Assembly (NCBI GenBank): GCA_015227615.1
Contig: JAALGZ010000040.1
Location: forward strand, 269,070 to 333,069
Reading direction: 5' to 3'
Length of the DNA: 64,000 nt
Source: Labyrinthula sp. Ha
Taxonomy: Eukaryota; Sar; Bigyra; Labyrinthulida; Labyrinthulaceae
Of the stretch, positions 21,110 to 32,547 are shown one piece after another. The first letter of the stretch is position 1, and each line of letters begins with the position of its first letter. The notes beneath the pieces were generated by a model, which did not search any database, was not told where the DNA came from, and worked only from the letters and a program-made list of their open reading frames with translations. Position numbers and translations under genes: made by a program.

Positions 21110-24100
21110 GAGAATGAATGCTTTGAAAAGTATCAACTCTAAGAAACCGATTAGAATTCGAAATTTGTCTCTGTTCTTTATCTACTCTGGATGAACTATC
21201 AAAAAGTCAGATAGTTGAGAGCGAGGCGAAGATACTAACAAGAACGTTGGACTTGTAAAATGAGTTGAATCAGGCTTCCGAGACAGACGTAAATGTTAAT
21301 TTATGTCGTTTTACTCAGAAGAGTCTTTTGGATGAGCCTCAAAGAGGTTTCTTATGTTCTATTAAGCCGAATTAACCTTATATTATATTCCTAGGGCTTA
21401 ATTCTTGAAAAATATAACTTTCTAGTATTTTTGTAGCCTGCAGTTAGCTTATCTCTATTGCTGCTGTTTTATGTTTAAGACTCTGTGATAATAATAGTTA
21501 TATCTGAATTACCTAAAATATTTCTTACTAATGTTACTAAAAATCTTTTTATAGAGAAACGATAACTGATAATCGATAACTGAGAATCGATAAATCACAA
21601 TCGATGAACATACACAGTTCTTTTATCTATGGTACAGGCTACAGAACAATTATGGACTCCTTGCTCTAATCATATTAGACACTTACAAAACTAAGAAATT
21701 TACCCGAGGTCCAATAATCTGGATTCTCCAACTGAAAAATTGTGTTATTGACAGCTAGCTGATACAATTCACTGATGATTTCAGGTTCTAATGAAATAAA
21801 TCCTATTAGTCTTATTTTTTGGTTTCTTAGCTGCATACATGTGCTTTAAATCTCATTTGCTATAAACACATTTGAAATTAAACTCTTGAAAAGGCATCTA
21901 GAATGAAGAAATAAAATTTGACGATCTTCTGCGATCCCTGTAAGATTATTCTTGGTTATAGGTTCTAGTTTTAAGTAATACTATGAACAGAGTCTTCCAA
22001 AACTTCTATGACATCAATCTGACCATGTCTTCTTTTTTTTTATTAAAACATGCTTCATTTGTACATTATAACGAATCCCGTTTCAACTACTTTTTTTCTG
22101 GACCATTTTTTTCTAGTTCCATCATAAGATTATTCATTTCTATGTCGTCAATTAGTTTTTCAGATTTATCTCAAACTAAAGCATTATTTCCAGAGAACGT
22201 TTTCTTCAGTCATTGTTGAGCTTGTTGTTGATACCTAGAGGGCATTCCAAGTAAATGATTTGATGCTCGTTCACCATATCAAACTGACCAGCAAAGTTAT
22301 GTAGAACAAAACTAGCTGGTTACTTCAGGGCAGTAAACTGAGATTTTGATTTCGAGGAATGGTAGATTATTGCTCTGATATAGATACTAATATAAGCTCT
22401 TCAAATAAGTACCGCGGCAGTTGAGTTAAGTAGGAATTTAATAAATGTTGGAGGAAGATCTTGATAATCCCTGTCAACTGCTTTAGAGTAAATTTTGTCT
22501 AGATTGGATTCTGAGTTTCCACAAATTAAATTTCAAAATCTTAAAAAACCATAAACCAGTAGTAACTCATTGAGCAAAATGAAAACCAGGGAAAACACAA
22601 ATAATGATAAAAACTGATTTGGCACTGATTGTTGCCAAGAAAATGTACTAGGAGCTAGCTACCTAACGTTACCGCAGAAAACAATTTAAGAAACTTCGGA
22701 TGCGAGGAATTTGTGATATACATCAAGCCACGGGGCTCATTTCCTGGATAATGGGTCCTTTTAGATCTCTGAGGACTAAAGAAATAACACGAGATATGAC
22801 CCAAGACACTAAACGTACTACTAATAGCGAATTGAACTATAATCAAGATTATTACGCGAAGTGAGGACAAGATTTATATTTTCGTAAAAGACTAAAACCA
22901 CTTACTTCGTTGGAACTATTAGTAGTACACAAGTTACATATAATTTTATATTTTTCCGTATTATGCACTTCCAGGGAGATGTACCTAAATATCTAGAAGC
23001 TGTCACAGATCTCATTGACTTCAGAAGAATAGGAATTTTAATACTGTTTATCGTACTTCTATCCCTCAAAACCCCTTGCTACGATTAACTCTTACTGCTC
23101 TATATAATATTTAAAAATATTTACACAGCTTTCTTTCCATCTAACAAAACTATGTATTAATAAAATTAAGACTTAGGGTGTAATGTTTCTAGCATAGCTG
23201 AAGATGAGAATATTTACTTTTCCCTATGAATTTCAGGGGAGGGGTACATAAACTACCAATACATACTTTTATAGCCGGGGTTTTCTTGCGTTATTGAACT
23301 CTCCACAAATTTGTCTAAATTGAGCAGGCCATTTTCCTCAACCAAACTGAAGATTAATACCATACACTTTGACAAAATGAACCATTCAGAGAGGAATATA
23401 TTTGCATTTTGATTCTTGGTCTATTAAGTTGACTCGTTATATTTTCGCAGGGGACTGACTTTGAAAACTTTAATAATATTGATTTGCTACTGAAACAAAT
23501 ATCTCTTCATATATTTATCATATTAAAGAAGATATGAAGGTTTATTCATGTGGTTTGCGCTACTTTTTCACATGAAAGCCTAACTTCTAGTGGTGATCGT
23601 TGTCTTTATCCCATTAATGGAGCTCAAGCTTGTTTCTGTAGCTCATTGACTGTATGCTCTAAGGAGATGTTTTATTTTGACCTCACTCAAAGAAGAACTC
23701 CTCTAACTATTTAAACTGTAATAATATACGAATCAAAACAATAATTAATATTGGTTATGTTATACTTAGTTTTATGATATTGGTAAAAATGTCACATTTT
23801 ATATTTGTATTTTTTATCCTGTATATATCTTCTAAAGACTTACATTATGAAGAATATTCGATAAAATCCCGATGAATCCTCAATAAATATATTTTGTCAA
23901 GCTTGTCATCGAGCGTTAGAACTTATATTTAGGATCGATATTTATTAGAAATCTTATGTGTTCTATCTTCAAAGAGAGTTCCTACAATGTTCAAGGAGTT
24001 TGGGTCATCTTATACCAAAACAGTTATTTTTTCTTTACAATAAAACGTTTCATTTCTACTTCTAACAAATACAGAAGCCTAGGTTATAATCAATTTTATC

Positions 24101-26754
24101 CAACATAATGAACTTAAACAGAAATCATATTCCTGTCTATACCATAGATTTGGTCATATATGTCATCCTCACTCGGACGAAACACGTTTACAGAAGCATG
24201 TTACATTTCAAGGAAGATAATTTAATGAATTATTTTTAAATATGGTACACGAGAGTATAGCGGATTTAGTTTTCAATTTCAGGTTCTCGTTTAAGCAACT
24301 CAACTTTGACATTGAAGTTCCTTTCCAGAGCCTTCAGCCAGTGAACCCCTCCTTCCAAGTGGAAATGCAACTTTTTTGTTATATGTTTCATAAAAAAGGC
24401 AAGATAGAGAATATCTGTCGTTGGATTTACTTCCATGGCTCTCGGAACCAGTGAAAAATTTAGAGGGACAGGTGCAATACTTGTTCACATCTTCTTCTCG
24501 TCGTTTGAGAAATAAATCTTGCAGTTCATGAAAGCATTTCCAGTGGAATAAAAGAAACAAAGATATCATAGAGGTTCCAAGCTTCTCTCCGAATACAAAC
24601 CCATTAATGGAATTAAAAGTAAATCAAGCCATAAATTATATTAGTTGCTATCTATTCTTCAATTCTTGAACATCATGTGTATGTGCTCTTGTCACGATGT
24701 GCTAATCAAGTCACTATTTAATGTTCGTATATTTCACTCTGGTAGTGCAATGATTAAGATACATATCACACCCAAACCAAAATAGAATTCATTTGATTCT
24801 GGAGCGAATGGTAAAATGTTCGAATCATGTAGGATGAATCTTGGTCGCTGGTATAAATCTTTGAGGTTTAACAAATATTCCATAAGTATAACTATAGAAA
24901 TTATTACTTTGAAATTTCACTAACTATTCATAGATCAAATTGACCAATTATATTTCCTGTTCTTGGAGCTTTATGAATATCTAACTACTAGAATAAAACT
25001 TCTTTCAAGCTAGCACAGCTGAAGAAAATTTTTTACTTATACAACACGGTTGTATTTTGTTAACGAAGGTATCTGTCCAACGTATCCAGGGTTGTTCTTT
25101 TAATAGGAATTAGTTTCCCATGTTAGAAGCCAAAATCATTTAAGATACTTTGGAACAATACAGTCTTGTAATAGCTCCGGGATTAGATGACCATGATATT
25201 AACTAAACCCGGTATTTCTCAATGGGAGAAAAACAAGACATGATTAGATGATTAATAATAAAACTGAATGAATTAATCTAAACAAAAAATTAAATTAGGA
25301 AATGAAGTGACATTCTTTTGCAGCGATATATTGTCTTCTCTTATTTTAACTTTCTGATAGAATATAAATTTAACAATAGTTTGTCCCTTATTAAACGTAA
25401 GAGTATAATGAATGAACTAGAGAGATTTCAGTAGGTGTTAGATACTAAGATTGTTTCTTGTCTTGAGCACTATATAAAAACCCATTAACAGGTATGTGGA
25501 ATGTTTATTTGAACAGATGGAGATGTTTCTCCTGAACTAGTTTTCTTCTCCAAGAAAATGGGAAATTGATTCTATCATACAGAAAGAGAGTAATGTAGTA
25601 TCGAATCAAAAGACGCTAAACTAAAATCAATAAATCTGATGGTAGAATAACAGGTAATATCGAACTTAGGTTGGCTTAGACAGCTTGTCTAAAATTGATT
25701 TCTGAGCTCCTATGTTTCCAGAAGATCCTTATGTGAGCAAGTTGTAGAAACAAATAATAATGGCACCTTCAGTTTTGCCATTGGTTCTCATTCTTAGCTC
25801 AACATAAAATAACAATAGTTGGGTTGAATTTCTTTCAAGAAAACTGTCCTATGAGCACAAGGCGCATTAATCAATAAATCATTATGTAAGAAGATATATA
25901 AAAAGAATATGCCATATATATGTATGAAAAAATTTTGCCCCATCGCTATAGATATGGATTTAAGCTTCATCAATATATTGTTGGTATATATGCAACTGAA
26001 TCTGTTTAGAAAAATTCTAAGAAATAACTGCTTCTGTCTCGGAAGAACTGTCTGCTGGATCTAGAATTGGTACTCTGAAAATTGAATTATTAATTAAAAT
26101 GTCCAGAGAGCTCAAGGAATATGACAACAAAATTTTCATACAGTTTGATCTTATGTTTAAAACAATCAATTAATTTAAGATTCATTTCGGTAGGAATTCA
26201 GCCTCAAAGTGTGTTTCCTGGAGTTAGGTATTACTTCTCATGAGAAGCTTACATCTCCTAAAGGTCTAGTGGCAAACATTGCAAGACTAGCTTAAGTTGC
26301 CGCTATTATTTAAAGAGTTAACCTAAATTATAGTTTGTGATATTAGTTTTCTTTGCACTATTTTAATTTGCATGGCCTGATCAGCTTTATGAAGAACTTA
26401 CTCTATCCTATCAGAAATTTTAAACCAATTAAGACAAGACAAAAGTTACCATTATGTGTTATAATCTATAACAAACTATTGTATGGAAATGTTAAGAATA
26501 TTATTTTCATCTAATCGTATTGTTTAATTATCTTGAATTAGGGTCTATTTCGAGAAATACTGACTCCAAAAAGAGATTATACCATGTAAGTTCGAATCTT
26601 CTTTGATCTTTAATGTGCATTATACAATAGACGCGTAGTTATACAACACGTTTCTATATTTCTCTAGTCCTAAAGACCATATTTGATTCTAACTAAATAC
26701 TTTTGTCTAGTTTTCCCCAGACTAGTCGTACAGAGTGAAAAATTTTTTTTCTTT
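21110..26754. other. long gene-poor region
   Basis: About 5.6 kb after the tRNA. The frames at 21983-22219, 22655-22870 and 24242-24569 have no family pattern and partly overlap on both strands. A weak tRNA-like A-box/B-box pair at about 24743-24830 does not fold. Nothing else supported. Confidence 0.5.
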
Positions 26755-27060
26755 CAGAATTGAGGATCTTCGAACTCAAACTCACTCAGAGCAATTTTCG
26801 AAGTCTTATGAATCCTAAAGACACAGTATCGAAACTAAATGCCTTCACGGAGGATAGCATTCAAAATTTTTATAAGTGCTCCGAAATTATGCTCAAAATC
26901 ATCAGCCAATTCCGCATAATTCATGGCAAATACTTCGTCTTCACTCATTCCTCACTCAGCCAAAATCAGACAATTCCACACTCAAAAATCATCAATGAGA
27001 TCCTAAATTATCATTCAATATAGTATTAAGACTTATTCAGACCCACTAAATTACAGTGAA
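26755..27060. repeat. dispersed element with degenerate 22-bp tandem repeat, copy 1
   Basis: At least six consecutive 22-nt units can be laid out between 26875 and 27006 (unit starts 26875, 26897, 26919, 26941, 26963, 26985), with loose consensus AATCATCAGYCAATTCCNCA. Older units probably extend to 26755. The array is followed by AGACTTATTCAGACCCACTA (27030-27049), which recurs almost unchanged after the second array at 51567. A 87-codon frame (26760-27023) runs through it and is regarded as a by-product. Confidence 0.55.
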
Positions 27061-27174
27061 ACTTTCTAAAAAGCCTGAAAGAGTTCTCAATGAGTACTAA
27101 ACCTGCACCCTTATCCAAGACCTCACGTTTATTTTGATTCTACTGAATTTGACATTACCACACTACCAAATAAA

Positions 27175-30100
27175 ATGATAGCAACCATTTTGAAGATATT
27201 CTTGATACCCTTTATCAGCGTTGAAACAATCGAGTCCAATGGTATATATTATCCCGTAAATTAATGAAGTTTACTTAGGTAAGTTGATAATTCGTGAAAT
27301 TAAACCAAAGAACTATTGGACCAAATATACGTTGGCGTTTCTTATGAAATTGGGAATTGAGTTAGGAGAACTCAATTTGAACATACAAGAAATAGAAGTA
27401 CAGTATGAGAATAAAAAGCTATGGAAATTACCAACACCTTTCATCACAATTCTCTCTGTTTCTATTTTGTCTCCGGAACTTTCGTTTACTTTGGTTAATG
27501 TTGATCAAGAAAAACTAAATGCTGCAGCAAATATGGCGTCCAAGGCATCAGAACAGGCGTTTCTAATAAACCTGGGGAAGAAATTACTTTTATCATTTGG
27601 ATCTTTCTTTATATCCGAAACATTTTCTTTATCTCTTGGCTGCATTTACTTTTCTTTTGGTGAGCTGTCTTTCAATCTGCATGAGTTAAGACTTCTCCTG
27701 TTCGATAAATCTGTTTCCATGGAAAAGTTTCAGCTAAGCTCATACAAAATTCAAGTTCTATCTCTTGGTTTTCTTTCAGCCGAACTAGTTGATGGTATAA
27801 GTTTAAGAACGAAACTGGTAGATGTTGAAACTGAACCTTTAACTTATTTCTTGGATGAAACTTTACCACCTATGACTTTACCTGAAATAACAGTGGAGAT
27901 GTTTGAACAAGTTCTAGAAGGTGGGATAGCAGCTGGTAAGAGTTTAGTTAATATTTTCTTTGAGTCGAATCTAGAACTCAAGGTGGAAAGATTCAAACTT
28001 ATAATTCTGAGACCAACATTTGAAGTTAGATACGAAGTTCAGATATCTTTTGATCTGGCTTTGAATTATAACAACCTAAATGTTGCGGTAGGTCCAGTAC
28101 AAATAAAAAAACTAGAAGGAATTCAAGATCAATTCCTCTTGGAACCTTTTGGAGCTGAGCTTTCGATAAGCAAACTAGATTTTGCACTTGCTCAAACAAG
28201 AGACATCTTGGAAAAGGACTTGAACTCTCATTCTCTTTTCAACTTCAAGCATAAGCGCAGACAAAACTTTACATCTATATCAGTTCTGAAGTTGGTTGAA
28301 CACCGACTTGGAGTTGAAGATGAACCTTCTGTTTTTTTTGGTTTGAATTGTGACCCAATCTCTATCGCATTAGATCCTTATGATATATCTTATTTTGCTG
28401 GTTTCTTAGGTTCTGGCACACCTGCAGAACCAACTGATAATTCAATTAACCTATATCCATTCGTAGCAGTGTTGCACCAACATATTAGACCTCTGCTTTG
28501 TGATCAGTTTATTCTAAAAGCAGATATTTATAGAGTTAATTTTACTTTGGTGCATTTCAATAGAAAAAATGAAGTTACAAACAGACTCAACTTTTATTTG
28601 GATACCCAAACCCTTTTTGGATATACTTGTCTTCGCAAGTCGTACTTAGACTTGAGATATCATTTCGCTGTTGGTTTCTTTCATGATGAAGAAGTAGTTA
28701 TCCCTAGATATTCTGTTGAAACCATTCTATCTCGTAAAAATAAAGAAGAACCAGTAAAGTTTCAACTAACAAGCCAGAAGAAAGTCAAGGTTGCTATTTC
28801 AGCTGCTTTAGGGGCTACTTTGTCTAATTTTCTCAGTTTAGTTGTCGATCACAAAGGTTATGTATTTCACCAGAAACTGTTCCCTGAGGATAGAGTGAAA
28901 AACCTAACTGGATATCCTATAGAGTTCATTAGAGATGGAAATGTTTTCTTAGAGCTGAAGCATGGTGAGGAGCACATGCTGAATACAAAATCAAAATTTT
29001 TATTGCATCAATTATCAACCGAAATCAGAATTCTTAAAGCCGATTATCTCAACTTAAAGCGACATCTGCTTGAAAAACATCTATGGAAACAACGAAAAAT
29101 GAAGCCAGTTGCTGTTGAGGACATTGAAAAAGCCACGAATGGAAAAACAGCCTTAGAGTCTACAGAATACATATGTGAGAATCTGAAACTGAATGAGGTT
29201 GTGAAGAATATGCAATTCATTCCAGTATCCTTAAGTCCCCATGCACTGCAGACATGGGTTCGGGACTCTAAATTATCTTCTGGTGCTTCCTGGGGTACTC
29301 TGTGCTCCACCATTGGGATGTCAACTACGGAAAAGCAGTCTGTGTTTAAGATTAAATCAAAGTACGCGAAAATACCTTGCCCACTGCATCTTGGTACCAA
29401 TGGAAAAATATTCAGCACCTTCTTAGTTGAAAATTTTACTGGAAGTGAGATTAAGTTGGAAGCTGGGAATATATCGCAGTATGTCAGCTCCAAAATGATA
29501 TCAAGCTTATCGCCCTCTATCTTGGTTGATAAAAAAAGTCCATTGATGTTTGACGTGGACAATAGTAACTTTAAAGTGCCATTTAGACTTGAAGTAGCCA
29601 ATGTCAAACCAAATGAATCTTTCTTAGTTCGTAATACTAGTAAGCAAAGTATTTTATGTACTTTGTTACATAAAACGATTAATCGAGAAATTGACAACAA
29701 TTCCAAGCAGTGGTGCAAAGTTGTTATAAGACAATTAGTATTGACCGCTGGGTCTACTGATAAGAAATATCAAGTTACTGTACGTACACAACGAACTACG
29801 GTTGTGAATGAAATGGTTCCAACCTCTGAGAACCCTAGTACGTTTTCGCCTCTGCATAGGCAATCATTGATACTCGAGAAACTTAAGAATGAGTCATTGG
29901 TCTTGGAACTTGTTAAGAAACCAGATTCTCACCGGAACTCCATATTTAAGAGAAACAGAATCAAAATAAAAGCATCAATTAACTTTGATTTCGATAGTCT
30001 GACCACCTTGTGCAAAGGAATAGATACATCTCAAAGACTGAGCCGTAAAATGCCACTCAAAAGTACCAAAAATAAAGAGAATATTGGATTTGTATTTTTT

Positions 30101-32467
30101 GACATCTTCCCTATAGAAAATATCGAGCCTGCATTTAGTCTTATCAACTCCAGTCCAACGTTTAAGATCTTGCGCATAAAACCTATTTTTCGGTTGGAAA
30201 ATAAGCTGCCATATAAATTGACTTGGACAAATGAGAAAGAACTAAGCAGTATAAGCCCTGGAATTTCTAAAGAAATGTTTGTTGCGGAAGATGATTGGAT
30301 CTCCCTGTTTGAATCGGGTAAGTTCTCCCTTCAAGCAGCTGATGGACAGCTTTTTGGACTGAATTTGCTTCACTACAGCGATGATGAAGCGTGTTTTGTC
30401 TTGTTCTCTGGAACTGATGCTGTAGGAAAGTTATTTGCACAGTTTGTTGGACGGAAAAAAAGGATCTTCAGATTTTTCTATGAAGGCCAACTAGAAAATA
30501 ACACAAACTTGGATCTAATTGTTGACGGAATTACGTGCGAACCAGGAAATAAAATTTTTTTCAGTAAGCCTTCCTCTGGAGAGTTATCGTTGAAGATTGG
30601 TTCAGAAGGCCTTGATATACCCCTTCAAATCTTAACTGCAGACGGACTTCCAAACGTAGCCATTGACAATCTCGCAACCAAAATCAATGGCATAAAAAAG
30701 CATTTTGCTGTGGATATAGCTACACAGAGGGTTACTGCCTCCGTTCAAGTATCAATATCGCCTCTCACAACTTTTGATTTTTCTGCTTTTGAAAGTATAG
30801 TGAAGCAAGACAATTTGGAATACAGGTTTAATGTGCACCACAAAAGAAAATCTCCCCCAAAGGTGCAACCAGTTTTTAACAGTTCCTTCGAGAATGCAAA
30901 CTTTATATTACCAGTGTACGAGAAGTTCGAGGATGAGTTTTACGTTTACGCTTCTTGTAAATATACAAAGATCAGTTTCATGGTTGGATCTATTGAAGGC
31001 AATTCAAAGTCAAACGTTTTCTACTTGCATCTTCTATCCAAAGATTTAGAGCATTCTCAAAAAGTAATGGTTAAGAGAGAGGTTTCCAGCAGTACTTGCA
31101 CCTTTCGCTTTCTCCCGTTGCTTGATAGCGAGGCACCAATCAGAATAAGAAACCTTACAGACGAGACGCTAGTATTTTATAATGATCAGAAAAAAACAAA
31201 AGCCTTGGGAAAATGTAGTGGAAAGTCTACATCAACATTAGTTCCCCCTAGTGCCGCTACTCTAGTAGCATCAAAATCCCGTCGATTTTCTTTCTATATT
31301 ACTGGAAGCCACCTCAAACCAGTTCGTATTAGCCTAAGGCACGGGTTCAGACATTCAAAGGGGAATTCTCATATTGAGGTATCTCATTACGACCAATATG
31401 TAGTAACGGTTGGGTTTCCTAAAACACTTACTGCTACCGATAAAGAAATGGTAGATTCTCATTTTAAGTTTCAGGCAACCTGCTATATTCCTGGTTTGCA
31501 TGTTGACTTCTTTGGGTTTCATGAACAACAACGTCGAAAGATGTTCGTTTTGAAACTAAGGCGTCTACTTTTGGTTGCTCAAGCGACACGAAAACCTTCA
31601 AACCTTAACTTCTCTTGTGTTACATATATGAGCTCCTTTGCACTAACAGGTTTAGACGCAAGAAATGAATTCAAGACCATTGGAAAGAAGAAAAAGAAAT
31701 CGTCAGATGAAGATGCAATTGCCACAATAGATGATCAATGGAGTCAGGAAATATTGAAAGAATTAAAGTTTCTTGTCACGCATGATACAGATCCTTTGCT
31801 ACTATTTTTCTGTCATATAAGTCTACATCTTGGAAGGTCCTCCTTTATTAAAGCAATAGTTGAATCTGTAGGATTTAGATTGGCAGACAGTGAATTCTCA
31901 ATCAATCAAACATCTATAATAAATGCTCTTCAGATGATTTCACCAGCGTTCTCAACTAATGATGTTGAATGTAGTCAGCCATCTACGGGAAGTGTTGGAG
32001 GATTTTTAGATGCTCTAGATCATATTTGGGTTAACCAGATTGTATTGCATCCGCTCGCAATCAACTTTTCCTGTTCGTTTTCACCAGCAAAAACAGGTGA
32101 GATGATGGATATTCTTGGGTTGGACTTAGGGTCATGGTTGAAATATCTAGCGATATTTGCTCAACTAAAGGATTTTCATTATGATCTAAATCGATTTCAT
32201 GTTAAAAGTGAGTCATTGAAACAGGTAGTCGAGAAATTAATACTTAGAGTTATTAAATCCGTCGCTGCCCAGTCACATGAAATTTTGTTGAATCCTGTGA
32301 AACGGCTTTCCAATGCTTTACTACGTCATAGTGAGGAAGTTACAATCCAAGAACTTGTATTTTTTCTATCCGAAGAAGTGATTAAAAGCAACCAATACGG
32401 GGGCTGGAAAGAAACGTTCGAGGTGAAAATGGCAGTCGCAAGTATTGAACGTATAAATTCGCGATAA
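27175..32467 (+). CDS. VPS13-like bridge-type lipid transfer protein
   Basis: The main exon is open from 27260 to a TAA at 32465-32467, but its first codons give only TTG (27284) and an internal ATG (27344). I propose exon 1 at 27175-27241 (22 codons from ATG plus one base), a 37-nt intron 27242-27278, and exon 2 from 27279; this joins in frame. The ~1750-residue protein is made of repeated beta-rich, Leu/Phe-alternating segments as in VPS13/BLTP rods. Near the C-terminus are a segment like the VPS13 adaptor-binding/SHR-BD region (APIRIRNLTDETLVF) and a helical tail like the VPS13 C-terminus (LHPLAINFSCSF, then LNPVKRLSNAL). VPS13 proteins move bulk phospholipid between membranes at contact sites. 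A clear chorein N-domain and a C-terminal PH domain are not seen, so it may be diverged or shortened. It converges on the RING/Tubby gene. Confidence 0.6.
27242..27278 (+). other. candidate 37-nt intron in the VPS13-like gene
   Basis: Donor G|GTATAT and acceptor TTTACTTAG|G. Removal joins the ATG frame starting at 27175 to the long frame (split Gly codon, phase 1), while the unspliced ATG frame stops at 27262-27264. The borders resemble those of the sulfotransferase micro-introns (GTATAT and ACTTATAG). Confidence 0.4.
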
Positions 32468-32547
32468 TAGTTATATTTTTAGGTTGGATTTACAACACAA
32501 TCAAAAACAGATAATAGCTACTGGAATAAACATTAAGTGCGTGATGG

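Noticed and set aside
24743-24830. tRNA-like A box (TGGTAGTGCAATGATTAAGA) and B-box-like GTTCGAAT
   Set aside because: No acceptor, anticodon or T stem can be paired; spacing would need a large intron. At most a decayed tRNA or SINE.
26760-27023. 87-codon frame upstream of the VPS13-like gene
   Set aside because: It runs through the 22-bp degenerate repeat and starts at a non-ATG codon.
29044-29718. 224-codon minus-strand frame inside the VPS13-like gene
   Set aside because: It is antisense to a long frame with normal codon use; no domain of its own.
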